From Opitutia bacterium (GTDB lineage: Bacteria; Verrucomicrobiota; Verrucomicrobiia; Opitutales; Opitutaceae): DNA of 64,000 nucleotides. The stretch lies in contig JACPIT010000002.1 of NCBI GenBank assembly GCA_016187945.1, positions 248,001 through 312,000 of the forward strand, given 5' to 3'. Positions 44,637 through 53,279 of the stretch are shown here, in pieces. Below the pieces are notes generated by a model. It did not search any database and was not told the DNA's origin. It worked only from the letters and a program-made list of their open reading frames with translations. Position 1 is the first letter of the stretch. Each line of letters begins with the position of its first letter. The translations under genes and the position numbers were made by a program.

Positions 44637-44669
44637 GCACATCGTCCGTTCTCGCGGGCGATGTGCTTT
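44637..44669 (+). terminator. Probable terminator hairpin after the repeat protein gene
   Basis: GCACATCG (44637-44644) pairs with CGATGTGC (44659-44666), then TTTCC. A second hairpin just upstream (GCGGCGTC / GACGCCGC, 44604-44626) follows the stop at 44597 closely. The U-tract is short, so efficiency is uncertain. Confidence 0.5.
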
Positions 44670-44713
44670 CCGATTTCCACAAAAAACTTTCCCTATTCCG
44701 AAAGGCGCTTGCC

Positions 44714-45259
44714 ATGAAGCCCACTCCAGTCGTTTCAGCGGGATTTGTTATCGCTGCCGTGCTCGGCGGCTTGGTCGTCTACCACATCGACGCGCGTGAC
44801 CGGCATGACGCGACGCGCTCGGCGGACCAGCGGAGCCGTCACGCTTTGGCTGCCGCTGCAACCGACCCCGAAGAGACACGTCTCTCCGGGGGGATCGCCT
44901 CCGCGTCTGCGCCCGTTTCGCCACCGGCGTCCCTCGATGCGCCCATCACCGCCGAGGAAATTGCCGAGGTGCTCGCCGATCCCGAATTTGTCGCCCGCCT
45001 GCCCGCCGCCGACGTCGCGCCGCTGGCGCCGACGGATACCACCACGTCGGGAACGGTCTTGAACGACGGAACGGTGCTGCCCGCTTCCGGCGGGGTCGTC
45101 GTCGCCGACGACGGCGAGATTGCGGCGGCGGGATCGAATGGCGTGAGCATCACCGAAGATGGCCGCATCATTTCGCTTCCGGCCGGCGGCTACACGGTCG
45201 CGCGCGACGGGACCGTCACACCTCGCCCCGTGACGAAGCCAACGGCTGGCAGTCGCTAA
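44714..45259 (+). CDS. Membrane-anchored small protein of unknown function
   Basis: 181 residues. MKPTPVVSAGFVIAAVLGGL and VVYHIDARD form one N-terminal membrane segment. A disordered Ala/Ser/Pro region follows, then an acidic patch (ITAEEIAEVLADPEFVARL). The C-terminal half is a run of short Gly/Val strands with an internal theme: SGTVLNDGTVLPASGGVVVA, DDGEIAAAGSNGVSITEDG, RIISLPAGGYTVARDGTV. These look like a small repeated beta structure exposed outside the cytoplasm. The start at ATG 44714 has a GAAAGG site upstream. Not recognised as any family. Confidence 0.6.
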   Translation: MKPTPVVSAGFVIAAVLGGLVVYHIDARDRHDATRSADQRSRHALAAAATDPEETRLSGGIASASAPVSPPASLDAPITAEEIAEVLADPEFVARLPAADVAPLAPTDTTTSGTVLNDGTVLPASGGVVVADDGEIAAAGSNGVSITEDGRIISLPAGGYTVARDGTVTPRPVTKPTAGSR

Positions 45260-45306
45260 AAATTTCGCGAGCAAGGCGAGCAATCGAGTTGACGAAAGGC
45301 CTCGCG

Positions 45307-45765
45307 ATGTGCATATACACAACCATGCCCAAGGAACTGGATTTCTCCGTCCGTCAAAATTGCGTGTGTTTCAATCTGCGCCGCGTCGCGCGGGTCGTGA
45401 CGCAATTCTTCGACGCCGAGATGCGCCGAAAGGGAATTCGCAGCACGCAAGGGACGCTTCTTTACGCGCTGCACAGCACGGGCCCCGCCACCATGGCCGA
45501 TCTCAGCGAGATCCTCGGGATGGAGCGCACCACCTTGTTGCGAAATCTCCGGCCGTTGCAGCGGGATGGGTTGGTGGCCATCGACGGCGGTGGCCACGGT
45601 TGCCCGGTCGAACTGTCGCTCACCGCGAAAGGCCGCAAGCAGATCGAAAAATTGGCTCCTGCCTGGGAATCCGCCCAAAGCACCGCGGTTCAGGTCTTGG
45701 GAGAAGAGCGCTGGTCGGCGATCCTCGCCGATTTGGAGAAGGTCGCTTCCGCGTTCAAAAATTAA
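45307..45765 (+). CDS. MarR-family transcriptional regulator
   Basis: 152 residues with a winged helix: LRRVARVVTQFFDAEMRRKG, ATMADLSEILGMERTTLLRN (recognition helix) and LVAIDGGGHGCPVELSLTAKG (wing). The ATG at 45307 is supported by GAAAGG seven bases upstream; a downstream ATG at 45325 (MPKELDF) has no ribosome site. The 12-base near-palindrome GTGCATATACAC overlaps codons 2-5, and the same sequence inverted lies at the start of the SDR gene 1.4 kb downstream. The regulator therefore probably represses itself and that gene. Many MarR proteins respond to phenolics or oxidants, fitting the redox and efflux genes that follow. Confidence 0.9.
   Translation: MCIYTTMPKELDFSVRQNCVCFNLRRVARVVTQFFDAEMRRKGIRSTQGTLLYALHSTGPATMADLSEILGMERTTLLRNLRPLQRDGLVAIDGGGHGCPVELSLTAKGRKQIEKLAPAWESAQSTAVQVLGEERWSAILADLEKVASAFKN
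45309..45320. promoter_or_regulatory. Probable MarR operator, copy 1
   Basis: GTGCATATACAC, a palindrome except for its fourth and ninth bases (consensus GTGYATATRCAC). It sits at the 5' end of the MarR gene. Its exact reverse complement recurs at 46774-46785, and no third copy was noticed in the window. Confidence 0.65.
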
Positions 45766-45810
45766 GAAATCAAACCCCAACCCCTCCCTCCACGACACGG
45801 AGCCATCACC

Positions 45811-46707
45811 ATGGATGACGTCATCATCATCGGCGGCAGCTTTGCCGGTCTCGCCGGCGCCCTGCAACTCGGCCGTGCCCGCCGCAAGGTCACCGTTCTC
45901 GACACCGGCCTGCAGCGCAATCGCTTCGCCGGCCACTCGCATGGCCTGCTCGGCCACGATCACAAGCCACCGCTGGACATCCTGGCCGAGGCGCGGCGGC
46001 AACTCGCGCGCTATCACACGATCAAGCTGGTCAATGCCCGGGCCGACCGCATCTCCGGCGCCATCGACGATTTTTCCGTCGTCACTGCCGAGGGCGAAAG
46101 CCTTCGCGCGCGTCGCGTGATCCTGAGCTATGGCGTCACCGACCAGATGCCGGATATTCCGGGCTTTGCCGAAGGCTGGGGCAAGGCGATCGTGCCCTGC
46201 CCGTATTGCGACGGTTTTGAATTCGCCGCCCAGCATTGGGGCCTCGTCTGGTCCGGCCCGCAGTCGCACAATCAGGTCAGGCTGTTCCACGACTGGACCG
46301 ACAGATTGACGGTTTTCGCCGCCGGTCACGACATTCCGCCCGATGTCCGGGCCGATCTGGCGCGCCGCAACATACCTGTCATCGATGGCCGGCTCATCGA
46401 GATCGCCCATCGCGGGGGCCATGGCTCTACCGTCAAGCTCGATACCGGCCGCAATGTCGCGGTCGACATCCTGTTCGCGCATCCGCGCAACAAGCCCTCC
46501 GCAAGCCTGCATGAATCACTGGGCCTCGCCACGGCCAATACGCCCCTCGGCATCGTCCTCAAGGTCGACGAGCGCCGCGAAACCAGCATGCCCGGCATCT
46601 ACGCCGCGGGCGACCTCGCCAATCCCATAACGCCGCCCTCGGTCACCCTGGCGACAGCGCACGGTGCGACGGCGGGTATCTCCGCCCAGCAGTCGATGCT
46701 GGTTTAG
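45811..46707 (+). CDS. Thioredoxin-reductase-like FAD/NAD(P) oxidoreductase with CPYC motif
   Basis: 298 residues. The N-terminal FAD-binding fold begins DDVIIIGGSFAGLAGALQLG. The second nucleotide-binding half carries the redox pair CPYC in VPCPYCDGFEFA, where bacterial thioredoxin reductases have CATC. The end GIYAAGDLANPITPPSVTLA is the second FAD-contact motif. This is the HI0933/TrxB-like group often found next to MarR regulators; the electron acceptor (a thioredoxin or small molecule) is unknown. Start ATG 45811, about 45 bases after the MarR stop, so probably the same transcript. Confidence 0.88.
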   Translation: MDDVIIIGGSFAGLAGALQLGRARRKVTVLDTGLQRNRFAGHSHGLLGHDHKPPLDILAEARRQLARYHTIKLVNARADRISGAIDDFSVVTAEGESLRARRVILSYGVTDQMPDIPGFAEGWGKAIVPCPYCDGFEFAAQHWGLVWSGPQSHNQVRLFHDWTDRLTVFAAGHDIPPDVRADLARRNIPVIDGRLIEIAHRGGHGSTVKLDTGRNVAVDILFAHPRNKPSASLHESLGLATANTPLGIVLKVDERRETSMPGIYAAGDLANPITPPSVTLATAHGATAGISAQQSMLV

Positions 46708-46773
46708 AGCAATAACGGCCCGAGGATCGCCATCGTGATCGAGCTCGGACGGGAGACAAAATTAAACGAAATA

Positions 46774-46785
46774 GTGTATATGCAC
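46774..46785. promoter_or_regulatory. Probable MarR operator, copy 2
   Basis: GTGTATATGCAC, the exact reverse complement of the site at the MarR gene. It lies in an A/T-rich patch (AATTAAACGAAATA just before it), overlaps the proposed SDR start codon, and includes a TATAT that could be part of a -10 box. Confidence 0.65.
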
Positions 46786-47571
46786 ATATCATCGAAAATC
46801 CCAACTTGGATCCTCATCACGGGCGCTTCGAGCGGCTTCGGCGAGGAATTCGCCCGTCAATACGCCGAACAAGGCCATGCCTTGGTCTTGGTCGCCCGCC
46901 GGCTCGACCGGTTGCAAGCCCTGGCCGAAACGCTCCGTCAGCAACACGGTGTTCAGGTCGTCGTCGAGCAGGTCGATCTCTCCGACATCGCCGCGGTGGT
47001 GGCCTTGCACGAGCGGCTGCGCGAGCGCGGCATCGCGATCGATATTCTGATCAACAACGCCGGGCACGGCCTGCAGGGGCCATTCGTCGACAGCAAACTC
47101 GACGCGGCCCTGGCGATGGTGCAGCTCGACATCGCGAGCCTGACCGCGGTCACCCATGTTTTTGCGCAGGACATGCGGGCGCGGAAACACGGAAAGATTC
47201 TGCTCGTCGCCAGCATGCTGGCCTATCAGGGCGTGGAGAGCTTTGCGGTCTATGCGGCCGCGAAGGCTTATGTGCTGCGCTTGGGTGAGGCGCTGCATCG
47301 CGAACTCAAGCGCGAGGGCATCACCGTTACGGCGCTGTGTCCCGGCTTGTCGGATACGGGCTTTTCCAAGGCGGCACAGCAGAAGATCACGCCCATGCTG
47401 AAACTTCTGATGATGAAGCCGGCGCCCGTCGTTAAGGCCGGGATACGTGCGCTGCAGGCCGGCCGCATGAGCATCGTTCCCGGGTTCGCCAATAAATTTC
47501 TCGTCGCGTTCACCTGGGCGACACCGCGCTGGCTGCACCAAGCCGCCATGTCGCAGGCGATGAACGGCTGA
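46780..47571 (+). CDS. Short-chain dehydrogenase/reductase (SDR)
   Basis: 263 residues of a classical SDR: cofactor loop ITGASSGFGEEFARQYAEQG, ARRLDRLQALAETL (Arg favouring NADP), INNAGHGLQG, catalytic Ser in LLVASMLAYQG and the YxxxK pair in VYAAAKAYVLRLG. The tail contains ALCPGLSDTGFSKAAQQK. The substrate cannot be told. ATG at 46780 (MHISSKIPTWILITG) is chosen although it overlaps the operator. A GTG at 46735 would add 15 residues and has no better ribosome site. The next gene starts 30 bases after its stop. Confidence 0.9.
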   Translation: MHISSKIPTWILITGASSGFGEEFARQYAEQGHALVLVARRLDRLQALAETLRQQHGVQVVVEQVDLSDIAAVVALHERLRERGIAIDILINNAGHGLQGPFVDSKLDAALAMVQLDIASLTAVTHVFAQDMRARKHGKILLVASMLAYQGVESFAVYAAAKAYVLRLGEALHRELKREGITVTALCPGLSDTGFSKAAQQKITPMLKLLMMKPAPVVKAGIRALQAGRMSIVPGFANKFLVAFTWATPRWLHQAAMSQAMNG

Positions 47572-47600
47572 GCTCAACGACGAACAATTTGCTCCTCCCT

Positions 47601-49025
47601 ATGAACATTTCTTCACTCAATCTCGTTGGCCTTTTGGCGGTGGGCCTGCTGGCGGGATGTGCTCTGCCGGCGGTCGGACCCGATTATCACCGGCCCGAAA
47701 CACGGACCGCCCCCTTGTATCGCGACGCGTCCGCGGAGCATCCCCGCAGCGTGAGCGATCGGCTCGCGTCGGAATGGTGGCGCGATTTCGGCGATGCAGA
47801 ACTGGATCGCCTTGTCGCCGAGGCGCTGAAGGAAAACCAAGGCCTCAAGGCAGCGCTCGCGCGGGTCGAACAGGCGCGCGCACTCACTGGCGAAGCTCGC
47901 TCTGCGTTTCTACCGATGGTCGGTGCCGTGGGTCTGGCGACACGGGAACAAACGTCGGAGACGACCACCAACCAGTTTCCGCACAGTCTCGCGACCACCT
48001 ACCGCCTGCCGCTGACCCTTTCGTGGGAACTCGATCTGTTCGGGCGGGTGCGCCGGTTGAGTGAAAGCGCGCGGGCCAATTACCTCGCGACTCAGGAACT
48101 CGCGGAAGCGACGCGTTTGTCCATCGCGGCGGAGACGGCCTCGGCCTATTTCGCACTCGCTGCGACCGATCGGGAGGAGCGGATCGTCGCCGAAACCCTG
48201 GCCTTGCAGAAAGAGATGTTGACCCTCGTCGAGGCGAGGCGCGATGCAGGTCGCGCGAGTGATCTCGCGGTCGAGCAAGCCCGGCTGGCGGTGGCCACCT
48301 CCGAGGTCGATCTCGCAGGCGTTGCGAATCGCCGGTCCACCCTGAAAAACGGATTGGCCGTTCTTCTGGGGCAGGCGGCCCCGGCGTTCGAAGTTGGGGA
48401 ACGCTCGCAACTCACGGGCGCGCTTCCGCAAGTTCCGGTCGGCCTGCCGAGCGAGCTTCTGCAACGCCGCCCCGACCTCGCCGCGGCTGAGAGCGGTTTG
48501 AAAGCCGCGAACGCGAAAATCGGCGTCGCGAAGGCGGCGTTCTTTCCGGCGATTTCGCTGACGGGGAGCGCGGGATACGCGAGTGGCGAGATCGACAGCC
48601 TGTTCAAGAACGACAGCCGTGCGTGGTCCATCGGGCCGAGCGTCTACCTGCCGTTTTTTCAAGGCGGACGAAATCGCGCAAACTATCGGCGCAGTCAGGC
48701 CGCTTACGAGGAAGCGGTGGCCGGATACCGGCAAGCCGTGCTGAACGCGTTTCGCGAAGTCCAGGATGCGTTGACCGCCTCGCAACGTCTGGCCGAGCAA
48801 TCCGACGCCATCGCGCGCGCCGTGGCCAACGCGCGTCGCGCCCGCGAACTCGCGGAGGAGCGCTACCGCGCGGGCGGCACGAGCTATCTGGAAGTGATCG
48901 ACGCCCAACGGACCGCGTTGGCGGTCGAGCGCAGCGCCGCGGCCATCGCCGGCCAACGTTGGATCACGCGGGTCACACTCATCCGCGCGCTCGGCGGCGG
49001 CTGGGAACAGCCGACGTCGATGTGA
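47601..49025 (+). CDS. Outer-membrane efflux lipoprotein (OMF, NodT/OprM type)
   Basis: 474 residues. The signal peptide ends in a lipobox (VGLLAGCALPAVGPDYHRP). The OMF architecture shows twice-repeated helical hairpins: [60 protein letters not shown], then VGLPSELLQRRPDLAAAESG and FREVQDALTASQRLAEQSDA. It forms the trimeric outer-membrane channel for the pump encoded next. A TTG at 47589 in frame is unlikely as a start. Confidence 0.93.
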   Translation: MNISSLNLVGLLAVGLLAGCALPAVGPDYHRPETRTAPLYRDASAEHPRSVSDRLASEWWRDFGDAELDRLVAEALKENQGLKAALARVEQARALTGEARSAFLPMVGAVGLATREQTSETTTNQFPHSLATTYRLPLTLSWELDLFGRVRRLSESARANYLATQELAEATRLSIAAETASAYFALAATDREERIVAETLALQKEMLTLVEARRDAGRASDLAVEQARLAVATSEVDLAGVANRRSTLKNGLAVLLGQAAPAFEVGERSQLTGALPQVPVGLPSELLQRRPDLAAAESGLKAANAKIGVAKAAFFPAISLTGSAGYASGEIDSLFKNDSRAWSIGPSVYLPFFQGGRNRANYRRSQAAYEEAVAGYRQAVLNAFREVQDALTASQRLAEQSDAIARAVANARRARELAEERYRAGGTSYLEVIDAQRTALAVERSAAAIAGQRWITRVTLIRALGGGWEQPTSM

Positions 49026-49062
49026 GCCGCCACAAACCATCCCATTTCAACTGAGTATCCCT

Positions 49063-50202
49063 ATGAACCTTCACACCCATTTCAGCGCCCTTCATTCAGC
49101 GCCCTCCGAACGGAGCACATCGAGCCGGAGCCGTCCGATACGCCACGGCGCATGGATCGCCGTGGTGTCCCTGGCGAGCATTGCCGTGGCTGGCTGCGGC
49201 CGGGGCGACGCGAAAGCGGGCACCGTCGCGCCGCGAGTCGTGCGAGCCATCCAAGTCGACGCGCCTCGGCACGGTGCCACGCAAGTGAGTCAATTCACCG
49301 GTGTCGTCCGTGCCCGCACGGAGAGCAATCTCGGGTTCCGAGTCGGCGGCAAAATCGCCGAGCGTCTGGTCAATGCCGGCGAGACGGTCAAAATCGGCCA
49401 GCCGCTGCTGAAGCTCGATCCGACCGATTATCAACTGGCGCTGCAAGCCGCCCGAGCCGTTCAGAAGCAGGCCGCTCTCGAACTCGAACGCGTCCGCGTG
49501 CTCGTCGAGAAACGCGCCGAATCGCGCGACACGCTTGAGAAGGTTACCGCCGCAGCGGAGGCCAGTGCCGCACAGGCTGAGCAACTCGCGAATCAAGCGA
49601 GCTACACGACGTTGGTCGCGGACGCCGACGGCGTCGTGATGTCCACCCTGGCCGAACCGGGACAAGTCGTGGCGGCCGGGCAGCCCGTGCTCGTGCTCGC
49701 CAAGGACGGTTTGCGTGAAGCCGCGGTCGACATCCCCGAGAGTTCGCTGGAACGCATTCGCGGCGGAAAAGCGACGGCGCAACTCTACCTCAACTCGGGG
49801 CTGAGCGTGCCCGCGACCTTTCGCGAAATTTCCGGCGTCGCCGATCCCGCGGCGCGCACCTACCTGGCTCGCTACGTCCTCGAAGGCGAGTCGGCTCGTT
49901 TCCCCTTGGGCGCGACCGTCACGGTCCGCGTCTCCACGGGCGGCGATGAGATCCAGGCGACGATGGAAATCCCGCTGGGCAGTTTGATCGATCGGGGTGA
50001 CGGCGCCTCGGTGTGGGTGATCGATCCCAAAACGTCTGCCGTGGCGAAACGCACCGTCTCCATCGCGAGACTCGGCGCGGAAACCGCCTCGATCAGTCGC
50101 GGACTTCAGGGAGGCGACCTCGTTGTTTCACTCGGCGCCCAGCTCTTGAATGCGGGCGAAGTGGTGCGGGTCGAAAAGCTCTCCGCGAAGGACGTCAAAT
50201 GA
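49063..50202 (+). CDS. RND efflux periplasmic adaptor (membrane fusion protein)
   Basis: 379 residues. A long basic N-terminus is followed by a hydrophobic segment with lipobox (VSLASIAVAGCGRGDAKAG), so it is probably a lipid-anchored adaptor. HlyD-type parts are visible: barrel and lipoyl halves (GVVRARTESNLGFRVGGKIA, GETVKIGQPLLKLDPTDYQL; GVVMSTLAEPGQVVAAGQPV), an alpha-hairpin (about 125-180, LELERVRVLVEKRAESRDTL), and the membrane-proximal end (LQGGDLVVSLGAQLLNAGEV). It bridges the inner-membrane permease and the outer-membrane channel. Its stop overlaps the permease start by 4 bases. Confidence 0.93.
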   Translation: MNLHTHFSALHSAPSERSTSSRSRPIRHGAWIAVVSLASIAVAGCGRGDAKAGTVAPRVVRAIQVDAPRHGATQVSQFTGVVRARTESNLGFRVGGKIAERLVNAGETVKIGQPLLKLDPTDYQLALQAARAVQKQAALELERVRVLVEKRAESRDTLEKVTAAAEASAAQAEQLANQASYTTLVADADGVVMSTLAEPGQVVAAGQPVLVLAKDGLREAAVDIPESSLERIRGGKATAQLYLNSGLSVPATFREISGVADPAARTYLARYVLEGESARFPLGATVTVRVSTGGDEIQATMEIPLGSLIDRGDGASVWVIDPKTSAVAKRTVSIARLGAETASISRGLQGGDLVVSLGAQLLNAGEVVRVEKLSAKDVK

Positions 50203-53200
50203 GCCGCTTCAATCTCTCGGCCCTCGCCGTCAAGGAACGGGCCATCACTCTTTTTCTTCTGATCGCAGTGGCGGCGGCCGGTTTGCTCGCGTTCAGCCGC
50301 CTCGGGCGCGCGGAGGATCCCACGTTCGTGGTGAAGATCATGACCGTGACCGCGGTGTGGCCGGGCGCCACCGCCGAGGAAATGCAAAACCAAGTCGCGG
50401 ATCGGCTGGAAAAGCGCCTCCAGGAACTCGAGCACTACGACCGCACCGAAACCTCGTCGCGCCCCGGGCTGATGACGATGAAGGTTTACCTGAAGGACAA
50501 CACGCCGCCCAAGGAGGTGCCGGAGGAATTTTATCAGGTTCGCAAGAAGCTCGGCGACGAAGCGCGCTTCCTGCCGCGCGGCGTGCTCGGGCCGATCTTC
50601 AACGACGAATACTCCGACGTGTTCTTTTCCCTCTATGCGCTCAAGGCCGCCGATCTTCCGCACCGCGATCTCGTGCAGGATGCCGAGCGCCTGCGGCAGC
50701 GTCTGACGCGGGTGCCCGGTGTGCAGAAAGTGAAAATCATCGGCGAGCAGGCCCAGAAAATCTTCGTTGAAATCTCGTATCGGCGGCTCGCGACCCTCGG
50801 GCTGAGCGCACCGCAACTGTTCAGCGCCATCGCCAGCCATAACGACGTCACGCCCTCAGGCTTTGTCGAAGCTGACGGGCCGCGCGTCTATCTCCGACTC
50901 GACGGCGCCGTCACCGACATCGATTCGGTGCGGTCGATTCCGCTCCCGGTGCCGGGCAAAATGCTGACGGTCGGCGACGTCGCCGAGGTCCGCCGCGGCT
51001 ACGAAGACCCCGCCACGTTTCAAATCCGCGAAGCCGGCGAACCGGCGCTGATTCTCGGCGTGGTGATGCACAAGCGCTACAACGGGCTCACGCTCGGCCA
51101 GGATCTCGCGGCTGAAGTCAGCCGCCTCCAGGCGGAGCTGCCTGTGGGAATCACGCTGACGCAGATCTCCGATCAGGCGTCGGTCATCAAAGCGGCGATC
51201 AACGAATTCATGGTGAAGTTTTTCGCCGCGCTCGGAGTCGTGATTCTCGTCAGCCTGCTCACGCTCGGGTTCCGCGTCGGCATTGTGGTGGCCGCAGCCG
51301 TCCCGCTCACGCTCGGCGCCGTTTTTCTGATCATGCTCGTGACCGGCCGCGACTTCGACCGCATCACCTTGGGCGCGCTCATTCTGTCGCTCGGCCTGCT
51401 GGTCGATGACGCGATCATCGCCATCGAAACCATGGTCGTGAAAATGGAGGAGGGGTGGGACCGCGTGAAGGCCGCCGGCTACGCGTGGACATCGACCGCG
51501 GCTCCAATGCTCACAGGCACTCTGGTCACGATCGTGGGCTTCCTGCCCGTTGGTTTCGCGCAGTCGTCGGCGGGCGAATACGCGGGAAACATTTTCTGGA
51601 TCGTGGCGTTCTCGCTGCTGGTCTCGTGGTTTGTGGCTGTGATCTTCACGCCTTACATGGGGGTGAAGCTCCTGCCGAACATTCCGGCCAAAGCGCACGG
51701 TCACGCGTCGATCTACGGCACGAAGAACTACGAACGGTTTCGGCATCTCATCCGGCTGTGCGTCGACTACAAATGGGTGACGCTGGGCGTCACGGCCGGA
51801 TTGTTCGCCGCGTCCGTCGCGGGCATGGCGATCGTGAAGAAGCAGTTTTTCCCCAACTCGGACCGAACCGAGCTGACGCTCGAAATCAATCTGCCGGCCG
51901 GTTCTGCGTTCACCGCGACCGAGCAGACAGTTGGTCGTATCGAGAAAGCCATGATGGCGCTGCCCGAGGCCAAGCGCGTGACGAGCTACATCGGCGAAGG
52001 CGCTCCGCGCTTTTTCTTCTCGCTCAATTCCGAACTGCCCAATTCGGCCTTCGCGCAGGTGGTCATCCAAACCGAGAACCCGAAGCAACGCGACATCCTC
52101 AAGAGCAAAATTCGCGGACTGGTCGCGGACGGGCGGTTTCCCGAGGCCCGCGTGCGCGTCACGCAGTTTCTGTTCGGGCCGCCGGTGCCGTATCCCGTGC
52201 TCTTCCGCGTGACCGGCGACGATCTCAACGAGATTCGTCGCATCGCCGACGATGTCAGACTCGTCATGGAAAAGAACCCGCATCTCCGCGACGTGCATCT
52301 GGACTGGGGTGAGAAGACGCCGGTGCTGCACCTCGCCTTCGACGAGGAGCGCCTGCATCTCGTGGGGCTGAATCCGCAGAGTGCGGCCCTGCAGCTTCAG
52401 GCGATCCTGCAAGGCGCGACCGTTTCCCAGGTGCGCAGCGGCAATCGCACCGTCGATGTTCAGGTGAGAAGTCCGAAGCTCGAACGAGACGGGCTCGACG
52501 CGATTGGCGATGTCGTCGTTCGCAACGAGCAGGGCCGTTCCATTCCGCTCCGGCAGATCGCGCGCATCGAGACCCGGATGGAAGACGCCGTGTTGAAGCG
52601 CTACAATCGTGAGCTCTTTATCGCCGTGCAGGGCGATGTGATCGACGGAGTGCAGCCGCCCGACGTGACGGCCGAAGTGTTGCCAGAGCTCGCGTCGCTC
52701 AAGTCCAGCCTGCCAGCAGGCTACCGGATCGACACCGGCGGATCGGTCGAGGAGAGCGCCAAAGCCAACAAAGCGCTCATTCTGCTCTTCCCCGTGATGA
52801 TCCTCGCGACGCTGGCGCTGATCATGTTTCAGGTGCGCTCGTTCTCGGCCATGTTCATGGCGTTCGCCACCGGTCCGTTGGGCTTGGTGGGCGCGGTTCC
52901 GACGCTGATTCTTTTCAACCAGGCTTTCGGGTTCAACGCGATCCTCGGACTCATCGGTCTCTCGGGCATCCTGATTCGCAACACGCTCATTCTGGTCGAC
53001 CAGATCCAGCACGACAAAGCGGCGGGCCTGTCCGACTACGAAGCGATCGTCGAATCCACGGTGCGGCGCGCCCGCCCCGTCGTGCTCACGGCCGTCGCGG
53101 CGATGCTGGCGTTCATTCCGCTCACGCACTCGTCGTTTTGGGGCGCGCTGGCCTACGTGCTGATTGGCGGCGTCGGCGCGGGCACGGTGCTCACGCTGCT

Positions 53201-53279
53201 GTTCCTGCCGGCGCTGTATGCCACGTGGTTCAAGGTGAAAAATCCCGCGCACTACAAATATCACCAGACGATCCCGTGA
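50199..53279 (+). CDS. RND efflux transporter permease (AcrB/MexF superfamily)
   Basis: 1026 residues. TM1 (ERAITLFLLIAVAAAGLLAF), a large periplasmic loop with GATAEEMQNQVADRLEKRLQ, then TM2-6 with the proton-relay Asp pair in LGLLVDDAIIAIETM, and the second half from about residue 525 (WVTLGVTAGLFAASVAGMAI) to TM12 (VLIGGVGAGTVLTLLFLPAL). The overall length is near the 1030-1050 of HAE-type pumps. The export substrate is unknown. With its OMF and MFP it forms a complete tripartite pump, and the placement behind MarR, flavoprotein and SDR genes suggests a response to a toxic, redox-active compound. Confidence 0.95.
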   Translation: MSRFNLSALAVKERAITLFLLIAVAAAGLLAFSRLGRAEDPTFVVKIMTVTAVWPGATAEEMQNQVADRLEKRLQELEHYDRTETSSRPGLMTMKVYLKDNTPPKEVPEEFYQVRKKLGDEARFLPRGVLGPIFNDEYSDVFFSLYALKAADLPHRDLVQDAERLRQRLTRVPGVQKVKIIGEQAQKIFVEISYRRLATLGLSAPQLFSAIASHNDVTPSGFVEADGPRVYLRLDGAVTDIDSVRSIPLPVPGKMLTVGDVAEVRRGYEDPATFQIREAGEPALILGVVMHKRYNGLTLGQDLAAEVSRLQAELPVGITLTQISDQASVIKAAINEFMVKFFAALGVVILVSLLTLGFRVGIVVAAAVPLTLGAVFLIMLVTGRDFDRITLGALILSLGLLVDDAIIAIETMVVKMEEGWDRVKAAGYAWTSTAAPMLTGTLVTIVGFLPVGFAQSSAGEYAGNIFWIVAFSLLVSWFVAVIFTPYMGVKLLPNIPAKAHGHASIYGTKNYERFRHLIRLCVDYKWVTLGVTAGLFAASVAGMAIVKKQFFPNSDRTELTLEINLPAGSAFTATEQTVGRIEKAMMALPEAKRVTSYIGEGAPRFFFSLNSELPNSAFAQVVIQTENPKQRDILKSKIRGLVADGRFPEARVRVTQFLFGPPVPYPVLFRVTGDDLNEIRRIADDVRLVMEKNPHLRDVHLDWGEKTPVLHLAFDEERLHLVGLNPQSAALQLQAILQGATVSQVRSGNRTVDVQVRSPKLERDGLDAIGDVVVRNEQGRSIPLRQIARIETRMEDAVLKRYNRELFIAVQGDVIDGVQPPDVTAEVLPELASLKSSLPAGYRIDTGGSVEESAKANKALILLFPVMILATLALIMFQVRSFSAMFMAFATGPLGLVGAVPTLILFNQAFGFNAILGLIGLSGILIRNTLILVDQIQHDKAAGLSDYEAIVESTVRRARPVVLTAVAAMLAFIPLTHSSFWGALAYVLIGGVGAGTVLTLLFLPALYATWFKVKNPAHYKYHQTIP

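Noticed and set aside
41718-44642. Minus-strand frame of over 950 codons across the receiver, LacI and repeat-protein genes
   Set aside because: It spans three clearly coded plus-strand genes and their intergenic regions, with composition typical of a shadow.
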